Of a DNA stretch of 11,704 nucleotides, positions 1 to 9,100 are shown one piece after another. A program made the translations under genes and the position numbers. Source of the DNA: Clostridia bacterium (GTDB taxonomy: Bacteria; Bacillota; Clostridia; Oscillospirales; CAG-382); NCBI GenBank assembly GCA_017397605.1, contig JAFQII010000152.1, forward strand, positions 1-11,704. The letters are read 5' to 3'. The first letter of the stretch is position 1; the number at the start of each line of letters is the position of its first letter. The notes beneath the pieces are model-generated. The model searched no databases and was not told the origin of the DNA. It was given only the letters and a program-made list of their open reading frames with translations.

Positions 1-30
1 ATTTAAAGTATTTGTTTGGAGGAAAAAGAA
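1..30 (+). promoter_or_regulatory. 5' leader and ribosome binding site of the first LRR-dockerin gene (promoter lies outside the window)
   Basis: Bases 1-13 (ATTTAAAGTATTT) are identical to 9198-9210, in the leader of the third LRR gene just after its -10 box. Both are followed by a GGAGGAAAAA(A)GAA ribosome binding segment directly before ATG. By analogy, the promoter of the first gene should lie just upstream of base 1. GGAGG at 18-22 sits 8 bases before the ATG at 31, which fixes that start. The identity is seen directly; the position of the missing promoter is inferred. Confidence 0.7.
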
Positions 31-3000
31 ATGAAAGCAACCAAAGTGTTATCCCTGTTGCTCTCCGTTTTGATGCTGCTGACAGCAATCCCGCTCGGTG
101 TCACGGCATCGGACACACACGAGCATCCGCTACAAAACGGCGTGTGCACCGTCTGCGGTGCGCAATTGGCCGACGTCGACAAAAGCGGCAAGTTCAATAT
201 GCTAGACTATATGCGGCTCAGAAAATTCTTGCTGGGCGAATATGACATAGAGGAAACATATTGGCCTTTTTTGGACATTACCTGCAACGGTATCGTTGAC
301 GCGGCAGACTATTGCTACGCCAAGCTGTACGTGTTGGGGCGTCTTGATTTCTCCACCGTAAAAAACCAGACGCTCCCCGCAGAAGTTTCTGCAGTGCAAT
401 ATGATACCGATACGTTTGAAGCAAACGCCGATTCGAGTGTGTCAAGCGTTGTATATACAAGCGGAGAGGCCGTGGACACGGCATCCCATTTTTTGCATAT
501 GGATCTGACCGAGGTACGGCTTGAGGACGGTGTCACGAGCATCGGCGATGCCGCGTTTGTCAGCTGCACGGAGCTGACCAGCATTTCCATTCCCGCAAGC
601 GTGCAATTTGTCGGTGCGTACGCGTTTGCGTATTGCGACAAACTGACGGACATCCACGTGTACGGCTCCGCAAGCGGTTGGGACAAAAACTGGCTGTCCG
701 ATTGCTCCGCCACCGTGCATTGGCACAACGGCGAGCCGGAGGAGCCCGAAGTATCCGATGAGCCGAGCGAACCCGAAGAACCCCAAGAACCCGAAGAACC
801 CCAAGAACCCGAAGAACCGTACGAGCCTGAAATTCCCGAAGGTGCGACGATCGAAAACGTTGCGCTTGGAAAAAAGTATTATGCCCGCTCAATCTATTCT
901 TCGATGTTCCCAGACGAGGGCGAAGCAACTCTTACGGATGGCATATACCCTGCCGAAGAGTCTGTATATACCGACTCTGTCTGGGTTGGCTTTAACGCTC
1001 TCACCGACGAGTACGATCCCTCCAAAGGCGCTGTTGTCACAATTGATCTCGGTGCGTCGTATGATCTTACCGATTTTTCCATCACAGCGCTTTGGGACCG
1101 CGGCGTGGGAATCCAACTGCCCTACCGCACCACGATATATGTATCCGAGGACGGCGAAATATATGAGTACGCAAACGCTGTCGAACTGGTTTCGGATGGA
1201 TATGAAGAAGGCTGCTTTACGATCAACGGAACGATCAACCGCAAAGCCCGTTATGTTGATATATGTTTTGAAACGGATCTGTGGTGCTTCGTCTCAGAAA
1301 TAGAACTTTACGGAATTGTTCCCGAAGAGCCCGAAAAGCCGAGCGATCCTGCCTACGAAGAATACGTCGCGTGGGCTGAGTCGCAGGTCGGAGCGGCGGA
1401 GAATCCGTATTTTGACCTTGTGATGGACGCCAAGATCAACGAAAACGGCGAGGTCACGCTGACCGTTTCCCCGCAAAACATTATGACAGGTGTTGAACTG
1501 CTCAGTCTTTATTCAAACCTCTATTTTGACGAAGAACGGCTCGAATTGACCACCGCCACCTTGGAAACCGGGGCATTGGACTGCATCACACAAGTCCCTC
1601 ACAAAAACTGGCTCGAAGAGAATCTCATTCATTACGATTCTCGCCACCATAATATTTCCATCGGTATTGGAGACATAAGCAACACACCGGTTCCGTTATC
1701 TGCTCAGTCCCCCCTTGTCCTAACGTTCACGTTCAAGCTCAAGGACGGCTATGACTATGCCGCAATCTATGCGCCGTCCGATACAGTATCCGCATGTGAT
1801 TGTTACTGGAACTGCTATAACGGCAACGGCGGCTATGTGATCATCGACCGAAATGATGTTTCGCAAGAACCCGAAGTACCCGACGTACCGCCCGCGGACG
1901 CAAGCGATTTTACCTACGTCATCATCGAAGGCGAAGTGACTATTACCGACTATATCGGCGAAGGCGGCGACGTGGTCATTCCGAGCGAGATCGAAGGATG
2001 TCCTGTGACAACTATCGGTACCGGCGACAAACCTTTCGGCAATGATTCTATCATTAGCATTATCATTCCCGACAGTGTAAAGTATATTAACAACTATGCA
2101 TTTGCAGAGTGTCTTTCTCTGCAAAGCATCACTCTTCCCAACACCCTACTTTCAATCGGTAGCTTTGCATTCGGCAAGTGCGATTCTTTGTTCGAGATCA
2201 CGATTCCCGCTTCGGTAGAATCTATGGGAAGCGCAGTATTTTGGAATAGCGAAAAGTTGCAGAACATCTATTGCGAAGCGGACTCCCAGCCCGCAGGATG
2301 GGATGGTAGTTGGTTTGCACTATGCGACGCAACGATTTGGTTTGGCGGCGTTGTCTTCCAAAAGCCCGAATTTCTGTATGCGATAGTTGATGACGAGATC
2401 ACCATTATCGGTTATAGCGGCAACGGCGGCGAAGTGGTGATCCCAAGTGAGATCGAAGGTTATCCGGTTGTCGCCATTGATAGCTCCGAATTCTCTTACA
2501 ACGACTCTATCACAAGCGTTGTGCTCCCTGACAGTGTAAACTTTATTGGCTATCATGCATTTGCATATTGCTACTCCCTGCAAAGCGTCACACTCCCCAA
2601 CGGTCCTTTTTCAATCAAAAGCAATGCATTTAACGGGTGTACTGCATTGACTGAGATCACGATTCCCGCTTCGGTAGAATCTATGGGAATGTGTGTGTTC
2701 TCGGATTGTATAAATCTGCGAAACATATATTGCGAAGCGGAGTCCCCCCACAGAGAATGGGACGAAGACTGGCTTGTGGGTTGCAACGCTACCGTACATT
2801 GGGGCGTAAGCGGCGTACAGTACGGCGACATCAACGGTGACGGCAAGATCACGGGCACGGACGTGACGAGACTGCTTCGTTACCTTGCAAACCGCAACCC
2901 CATCACGGGCGTGTCGTCTGTGGAAATCACCGAGGGCGCGGACTGCAACGGCGACGGAAAGATCACAAGCACAGACATTACGAGATTGCTTCGTTACCTC

Positions 3001-3051
3001 GCAAACCGCAACCCCGTCACGGGCAAATCCGACGTGGTTTTGGGCAAATAA
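31..3051 (+). CDS. Secreted multidomain LRR protein with F5/8C, cohesin-like and dockerin modules
   Basis: 1006 aa, probably an extracellular adhesin or scaffold component. Start: ATG at 31, after GGAGG at 18-22; an in-frame TTG at 16 overlaps that site and is rejected. Order of parts: signal peptide 1-26 (LLLSVLMLL core, VTA/S cleavage); an H-x-H...C-x2-C motif (H30, H32, C39, C42); a degenerate dockerin-like pair at 48-103 (DVDKSGKFNMLD and DITCNGIVDAAD); a short LRR block ~158-232; a Pro/Glu linker ~233-270; a discoidin-like F5/8C domain ~271-430 with the NVALGK, LTDG and TIDLG motifs; a cohesin-like beta module ~455-608; a second PE linker; two similar LRR_5 modules of four repeats each (~626-770 and ~782-928); and a C-terminal dockerin 931-1006 with two DxNGDGKIT-type calcium loops. 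No enzyme domain is visible. LRR and dockerin calls are secure, F5/8C likely, cohesin-like tentative. The ligand is unknown. Confidence 0.93.
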   Translation: MKATKVLSLLLSVLMLLTAIPLGVTASDTHEHPLQNGVCTVCGAQLADVDKSGKFNMLDYMRLRKFLLGEYDIEETYWPFLDITCNGIVDAADYCYAKLYVLGRLDFSTVKNQTLPAEVSAVQYDTDTFEANADSSVSSVVYTSGEAVDTASHFLHMDLTEVRLEDGVTSIGDAAFVSCTELTSISIPASVQFVGAYAFAYCDKLTDIHVYGSASGWDKNWLSDCSATVHWHNGEPEEPEVSDEPSEPEEPQEPEEPQEPEEPYEPEIPEGATIENVALGKKYYARSIYSSMFPDEGEATLTDGIYPAEESVYTDSVWVGFNALTDEYDPSKGAVVTIDLGASYDLTDFSITALWDRGVGIQLPYRTTIYVSEDGEIYEYANAVELVSDGYEEGCFTINGTINRKARYVDICFETDLWCFVSEIELYGIVPEEPEKPSDPAYEEYVAWAESQVGAAENPYFDLVMDAKINENGEVTLTVSPQNIMTGVELLSLYSNLYFDEERLELTTATLETGALDCITQVPHKNWLEENLIHYDSRHHNISIGIGDISNTPVPLSAQSPLVLTFTFKLKDGYDYAAIYAPSDTVSACDCYWNCYNGNGGYVIIDRNDVSQEPEVPDVPPADASDFTYVIIEGEVTITDYIGEGGDVVIPSEIEGCPVTTIGTGDKPFGNDSIISIIIPDSVKYINNYAFAECLSLQSITLPNTLLSIGSFAFGKCDSLFEITIPASVESMGSAVFWNSEKLQNIYCEADSQPAGWDGSWFALCDATIWFGGVVFQKPEFLYAIVDDEITIIGYSGNGGEVVIPSEIEGYPVVAIDSSEFSYNDSITSVVLPDSVNFIGYHAFAYCYSLQSVTLPNGPFSIKSNAFNGCTALTEITIPASVESMGMCVFSDCINLRNIYCEAESPHREWDEDWLVGCNATVHWGVSGVQYGDINGDGKITGTDVTRLLRYLANRNPITGVSSVEITEGADCNGDGKITSTDITRLLRYLANRNPVTGKSDVVLGK
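172..342 (+). other. Degenerate N-terminal dockerin-like (F-hand) pair in the first LRR gene
   Basis: Residues 48-69 (DVDKSGKFNMLD...FLLG) and 82-103 (DITCNGIVDAAD...YVLG) follow the dockerin pattern: acidic or polar residues at loop positions 1, 3, 5 and 12, Gly at 6, then a helix ending in Leu-Gly. The pair differs from the C-terminal dockerin because position 5 is Ser or Asn instead of Asp. The positions that usually set cohesin specificity (10 and 11) are Met-Leu and Ala-Ala, against Gly-Thr and Ser-Thr at the C terminus. It may bind a different partner, or have lost cohesin binding and serve as a calcium-stabilised structural unit. The pattern is seen; the function is inferred. Confidence 0.6.
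1393..1854 (+). other. Cohesin-like beta-sandwich module inside the first LRR gene
   Basis: Residues ~455-608, about 150 aa, the usual cohesin length. It opens with a strand pair (FDLVMDAKI, VTLTVSPQNI). A TGVELLSLYSNLYFDEERLE stretch follows, matching the cohesin pattern of a 'G-I...l-x-YD-x2-x-L' strand. Near the end come LVLTFTFKLKDG, matching the 'G-x-L-x2-L-x-F-x-V/L-K' strand, and GGYVIID as the closing strand. This fold assignment comes from motif reading only; another Ig-like or carbohydrate-binding beta sandwich is possible. PE-rich linkers flank it on both sides, as expected for an independently folding module. Confidence 0.5.
1906..2811 (+). repeat. Duplicated LRR_5 module (two tandem copies) in the first LRR gene
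   Basis: Copies ~1906-2343 and ~2374-2811 have the same plan: an N-cap strand segment (ITDYIGEGGDVVIPSEIEG-like), four 23-residue LRRs, then a cap with IYCEA...W...VHW. A 37-base stretch is identical between them (2194-2230 and 2653-2689), 459 bases or 153 codons apart, in frame. This points to a fairly recent duplication of the whole module. The rest of the copies have diverged, especially in the first repeats. Confidence 0.75.
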
Positions 3052-3056
3052 ACAAC

Positions 3057-3097
3057 AAAAGACAGCGGTTTTTTGCAAAAAAGGCTGCTGTCTTTTT
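3057..3097 (+). terminator. Intrinsic terminator after the first LRR gene
   Basis: AAAAGACAGC (3057-3066) pairs with GCTGTCTTTT (3087-3096). The top of the loop holds a further T-run/A-run (3069-3074 with 3077-3082) that can extend the hairpin. The T-run at 3093-3097 completes a Rho-independent terminator, starting 5 bases after the stop codon. The A-run on the other side could make it work weakly on the opposite strand. Confidence 0.8.
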
Positions 3098-3107
3098 GGC
3101 TTGTCAA

Positions 3108-3136
3108 TTGACAAACGGAGGCGTTTGTGCTAAAAT
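3108..3136 (+). promoter_or_regulatory. Sigma-A type promoter of the second LRR gene
   Basis: A perfect -35 box TTGACA (3108-3113), a 17-base spacer and TAAAAT (3131-3136) lie between the preceding terminator and the start at 3168. The -35 box sits inside a 14-base perfect palindrome, TTGTCAATTGACAA (3101-3114). The spacer start AAC, the TGTG near its end and the GTA just after the -10 are shared with the promoter of the third gene at 9167-9195. Assignment rests on consensus and position only. Confidence 0.8.
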
Positions 3137-3167
3137 GTAGGCATCATTTTTCAGGATGGTAAAAGAC

Positions 3168-6100
3168 ATGAAAGCAAACAGAATTCTATCTTTGTTGCTC
3201 TCCGTTCTGATGCTCCTTTCGGTTTTGCCGTTTGGCGTATCGGCTCAAAACGTCTCGGGTGATTTTACCTACGAAATCACCGACGGCGAAGCGGCAATCA
3301 CCAAGTACAAAGGTGCCGACGGCGAACTGCTCCTCCCGAGCGAATTGGACGGATATCCCGTCACAAGCATCGGCGCGGGAGCGTTTTCGGACAACACGTT
3401 TGTGCAGAGCGTCACGATTCCCGACGGTGTCAAATCCATCGGTGCGCGGGCGTTTATCGGCTGTGCATCTATGACAAGCATAAGCATTCCCGACAGCGTG
3501 ACGAGCATCGGCATTTCCGCCTTTGGATACTGCTCGTCGTTGGAGGAAATCACGCTTCCGAGCGGCTTGCGTGAAATTGAGGCGTCGCTGTTTACCTCCT
3601 GCGCATCGCTGACAAGCGTCACCCTTCCCGACGGTGCCGTGAGCATCGGCGCAGAGGCGTTTTTGGGTTGCCGATCGTTGACGGAAACCAAACTTCCCGA
3701 CAGCGTCACGGAGATCGGAGCGTATGCGTTTGACGGCTGCTCCGCTTTGGCGGAAATCGTCATTCCCGCAGGAGTTACTTCCATAGAGGACGGCGCATTT
3801 GCGCACTGCGGCGCGCTGACGGACATCACACTTCCCGCAAGTGTCACAAGCATGGGCTCGGGCGTATTCTCCGCCGCGGAACAACTGATCGACATTTACT
3901 GCGAGGCAGATTCCCGCCCCGACGGCTGGAATGAGTGGTGGACAGACGGCTGCAGCGCGGCTGTGCATTGGGGCGTAAGCGGCTCCGACGAGCCCGAAAC
4001 GCCCGAAGTTCCCGAAGAACCCGAAGTTCCCGATTACCCCGCGTTTGACGTCAACGACTTTTCCTACGAGATTACCGAGGAGGGCGTGACGATCACGCGC
4101 TACGTCGGCGAAGGCGGAGACGTGGTCGTTCCCAACGAGATCGACGGCTTGCCTGTGACGCAGATCGGAAATTACGCATTCGACGCAAACGAGACGATTT
4201 GCAGCGTTGTCTTTCCCGCAAGTGTCAAAACCGTGGGAGAATGTGCCTTTTATTTCTGCAGTAATCTGGCAAGCGTCCGATTTGCCGAAGGCTTGACCGA
4301 CATTGGAAGGCTTGCATTCAGCGGTTGCGAAAAGCTGACAGAAGTCGTGCTCCCGAGCAGTGTCAAAACGATCGGTGCCGCGGCATTCAGTGGGTGCGAA
4401 GGGCTGGTCAGCGTCACGCTTCCCGACGGGGTGACAAGCATCGGCCAAGGTGCATTCGGGCAAAACCCGCTGCTGTCGGATATTTCTCTTCCCGACAGTC
4501 TGACAGAGCTTGGCCAACACGCGTTTCATTATTGCGATTCGCTGACAAGCATTGCCCTTCCCGACGGTATTACTGCGATCGAAAACGGCACGTTTGCCCA
4601 TTGCCCCGCGCTTGCAGACGTCAGACTCCCCAAAAATCTGACAAGCATCGGAACCGAAGCATTTACCGACTGCGGTTCGCTGACAAGCATCGTCCTTCCC
4701 GACACTGTTACAATCATCGGAAGCTACGCGTTTGCCGATTGCAAACTGCTGGCAAGCGTCAACATTCCCGACAGTGTCAAAACGATCGGCGAGTATGCGT
4801 TTGACGGCTGTTACTCGCTGGAAGGTCTCACGCTTCCCGACAGCGTCACGGAGATCGGAAAATACGCGTTTCAGTATTGCGGTGCGATGGAAAGCATCAA
4901 CTTTCCCGCCGGACTGACGAGCATCAGCGAGGGTACGTTTTATTATTGCTCATCACTCAAAAACATCACGTTCCCCGCATCGGTCACGAGCATCGGCAAG
5001 GAAGCATTCGGATGCTGCAACTCGCTGACGACCGTCATCATTCCCGACACCGTCACAAGCATCCATACCGGGGCATTTGCCTACAGCTACAGACTGTCCG
5101 ATATTTATTGCGAAGCGGAAACACAGCCCGAGGGCTGGGCAAGCAACTGGAACACGGGCAGCAGTGCCGAAGTACATTGGGGCACGGACCGGATCACGGA
5201 GTTTGAGTACACCATCGCTGACGGCAAGGTCACCATTACGGATTTCAACGGCGTGGGCGAAGCGGTCATTCCCGCCGAGATCGAAGGCTGTCCCGTCACC
5301 GCCATCGGCGAGTACGCGTTCCAATACTGTCTCGATATGACAGGCATCGTCATCCCCGACACCGTCACGAGCATCGGAAAAGGAGCATTCCACGAATGCT
5401 TTGCATTGCAAAGCGTCACCATTCCCGCTGGTGTGACCAATATCCCCAACAGTACGTTTTCCAACTGCACCTCTATGACCGAGGTCTATATTCCCGACAC
5501 CGTTACAAGCATCGGCAGACAGGCATTTTATATGTGCCACGCGCTGAAAAGCGTCGTCAATCCCGACAGCGTGACGTACATCGATTATCAAGCGTTTAAA
5601 CACTGCATATCGCTGGAAAGCGCAGTGCTCCCCGCCAACCTCGGATACGTCGGCTCGTCCATGTTCTACGGGTGCAGTGCGCTGAAAGACGTGACCATTC
5701 CCGAAGGATTCCCGAGCATCGGCTACGAAATGTTTTATGAGTGTACCTCGCTGGAGATCATCGAAATTCCCGGCAGCGTCACCTTGGTTGATGCGTATGC
5801 GTTCTACAAATGCAGTGCATTGAAAGACGTCATACTTCCCGAAAGCGTCATGTATCTCGGTGCCAAGGCATTCTTCGAATGCACATCGCTCACAAGCATG
5901 GTTATTCCCGACCAAGTGACCGAAATCCGCGAGCGCGCCTTTTGCGGTTGTACCTCGCTTGCAAGCATCACGCTTTCGCAAAATCTGCAGAGCATCGGCG
6001 AGCACGCGTTCAGCGGCTGTAAGGCATTGACAGAAATCGACATTCCCGACAGCGTGGTGTCTCTCGGCAAATATGCGTTCTACGGCTGTGTTTCTTTGAC

Positions 6101-9100
6101 CGCCGTATCGCTCCCCGCCGGCATCACTTATCTACCGGAGTATGCCTTCGCCGAATGCGTGTCGCTGACGGACATCGTCCTTCCGAGCACCGTCACAACC
6201 CTCGGAAAATCCGTATTTTCGAACTGTGACTCGCTGAGAAGCATCAACCTTCCCAACGGTCTCACGGCCATTCCGGAAAATGCATTTTGGTGTTGTGTAG
6301 CGCTGGAAAGCATCCGCATCCCCGCAAGTGTCCGATATATCCGCGACAGTGCGTTTTCGGTTTGTGAATCGCTGACGGAAATCAAACTCCCCGCAGGAAT
6401 TACAAACATTGAGCGTTCTGCCTTTTCAAGCTGCCGAAAGCTGACCAATATTTTTATTCCCGCAAGTGTCACGAATATGGAAACCGGCGTGTTTAGCTCC
6501 TGCGACGCGTTGACTGACATCTATTGCGAGGCAGAATCGCGCCCGGACGGTTGGAGCAAAACCTGGGCCGACGGCTGTAACGCCGCGGTGCATTGGAATG
6601 CAGACGCCCCCGAGGAGCCGATCGATCCCGATATCATCTACGAAATCATCGACGGCACCGTCGTGATCAAAGACTACACGGGCAAAGGCGGCGACGTGGT
6701 CATTCCCGAAACGATCGAAGGCTGTCCCGTCACGGTCATCGGCGAAATGGCGTTCTGGAACACGGCGGTCACAAGCGTGGACATCCCCGCGAGCGTCACC
6801 CGCATCGAAGCGTCCGCCTTTGAGGACTGTACCGCACTGACAAGCATCGTCTTGCCCGAGGGCGTCATTTATCTCGGCAAAAACGCGTTTACCATGTGTA
6901 CCGCGCTGGAAAGCGTCACACTTCCGCAAAGCCTCTCAGAAATCGACGATTACGCGTTTGACAATTGCTCATCGCTGACCGAAATCACCATTCCCGCAGG
7001 TGTCACGGCGGTCGGCAGAAGCATCTTTGAAGACTGCACGAACCTCCAAAACGTCTATGTCGAAGCAAGCGGGATTCCGTCCGGCTGGTCGATCGCCTGG
7101 GACGGCGGATCTGCCCGTCCGATCTGTGAGATCTACGTCGGCGGCGCGATCTACAAGGAGATCATCGGCGACTACCGCGCGGTATATCAAGGCGACGGAA
7201 CTGCCATCCTCGACCTTTATCTGGGCAATGCATCCGATCTCGTCATTCCGAACACGATCGGCGGCTGTACCGTAACGGAGCTGGGCAGAGGTCTCTTTGC
7301 GGGTAACGATACGATCCGCGTGGTAACCGTTCCCGACACGGTCGGCGTCATCGGCACGGACGCGTTCTTTGAGTCAAGCGTCGAAACCGTCGTGCTTCCC
7401 GATACGTTGCATACGATCGGTGCCGGCGCGTTCAACTACTGCTACAACCTGCAGTCGATCACCCTGCCCGCAGGACTCAAAACGATCGGAAGCTCCGCAT
7501 TCTGGGCTTCTTCGCTGAGCGGCGAGCTGGTGATTCCCGACGGCGTGACCGAAATCGGTTTCAATGCGTTTATCTACACCCCTCTGACGTCCGTTTACAT
7601 TCCCGACTCGGTCGAAACGATCGGAAGCGGAATCTTTATGGGCTGTGAAGACCTGACCGACGTCTACTGCGAAGCAAAGGAACAGCCCGAAACCTGGGAC
7701 GCGGCATGGCTGGAAGAATGCACACCGACCGTGCATTGGGGCGCGAGCGCTCCCGAAGGCTCGGACGAACCCGAGGTCACGTACGAAATCACCGACGGCG
7801 AAGTGACGGTCACGGGCTTGACCGTTGACAGTACGGAAGTGGTCATTCCGAGCGAGATCGCGGGATTGCCCGTCACGGCGATCGGCGCAAATGCATTTGC
7901 AGAAAACAGAACGATCAAAAGCGTCATCATTCCCGAGGGTGTCACAAGCATTGGCAGCGGTGCGTTTAACTACTGCACCAATCTGACAAGCGTGACGATC
8001 CCCTCCTCCGTCGAGGAGATCGGGGAAAGCGCGTTCCGCTGCTGCTTCCTGCTGACGGAGCTCGTCATTTCCGAAGGCGTGGTCAGCATCGGCACAACCG
8101 CGTTTAACTCTTGCGGAATGACAAGCCTTGTCCTGCCCGAGAGTGTCACAAATGTCGGTGAACGTGCATTTGACAGCTGCAGCAAGCTGACGAATGTTTC
8201 TATCCCCAAAAACCTCACAAGCATCGGCATCGGCGCGTTTGCCCGTTGCGGTGCGCTGACGACCATGACGGTCGATCCCGAAAACCCCGTCTATCACAGC
8301 GAAAACAACTGTCTGATCGAAACCGCTTCCAACACACTCCTGCGCGGATGCAAGGAAAGCGTCATTCCCGACTATATCACAAGCATCGGCGCATGGGCGT
8401 TTTCGGTGGAATATAGGATCGGCAGCAGCGTCGTTCCCGACAGCATCGCAAGCATCACGATTCCAGACGGTGTCACAAGCATCGGCGCAAACGCGTTTTA
8501 TTACTGCACGTCGCTCAAGAGCATCGTCCTTCCCGACAGCCTCACAAGCATTGGCAACTGGGCATTCTGGAGATGCACCGCGCTGGAAAGCATCGTCATT
8601 CCCGCAGGGGTAACGATCATCCGCGAGAGCACGTTTGAGTATTGCAGTGCGCTGACGAGCGTCACCATTTCCGATAGCATCACGGCGATCGAGACGAGCG
8701 CGTTTGGCTCGTGCAGTGCGCTGGAAAGCATCACGATTCCGCGCAGTGTCACAAGCATGGGCTACGGTGTGTTCCGTCTGTGCAAGGTATTGACCGACAT
8801 CTACTGCGGCGCATACGCCCAGCCCGCAGGTTGGAGCGACAACTGGCTCTACTACTGTGACGCGGCCGTGCATTGGGCAGAAGCTCCCGCGTTTGTCTAC
8901 GGCGACGTCAACGGTGACGGCAAGATCACGAGCACGGACGTGACGAGACTCTTGCGTTACCTTGCAAACCGCAACCCCGTTACGGGCGTGTCGTCTGTGG
9001 AAATCACCGAGGGCGCGGACTGCAACGGCGACGGAAAGATCACGAGCACGGACATTACGAGACTATTGCGTTACCTCGCAAACCGCGACCCCGTTACGGG

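Noticed and set aside
16..30. TTG start at 16 for the first LRR gene
   Set aside because: It overlaps the GGAGG ribosome binding site, and the extra residues would disturb the signal peptide. ATG at 31 is correctly spaced and matches the paralogs.
758..1303. 181-codon + strand frame inside the first LRR gene
   Set aside because: It overlaps the well-supported gene in another frame. Its Asn-Pro-Lys repeat is just the PE linker read out of frame, and it lacks a ribosome binding site.
2885..3133. Small + strand frame over the first dockerin, with a near copy at 8962-9192
   Set aside because: The two frames look conserved only because the underlying dockerin DNA is duplicated. They run past the real stop codons into terminators.
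3156..3167. ATG at 3156 as start of the second LRR gene
   Set aside because: There is no good ribosome binding site upstream, and it would use the AGGATGG segment as codons. The ATG at 3168 aligns with the paralog's MKA start.
3186..4601. Long antisense reading frame (471 codons) within the giant LRR gene
   Set aside because: The opposite strand stays open because the 69-base LRR period and its codon choice repeat. It has no ribosome binding site and no recognisable product. The antisense frames at 4953-6005, 7374-8873 and 9094-10488 are the same effect.
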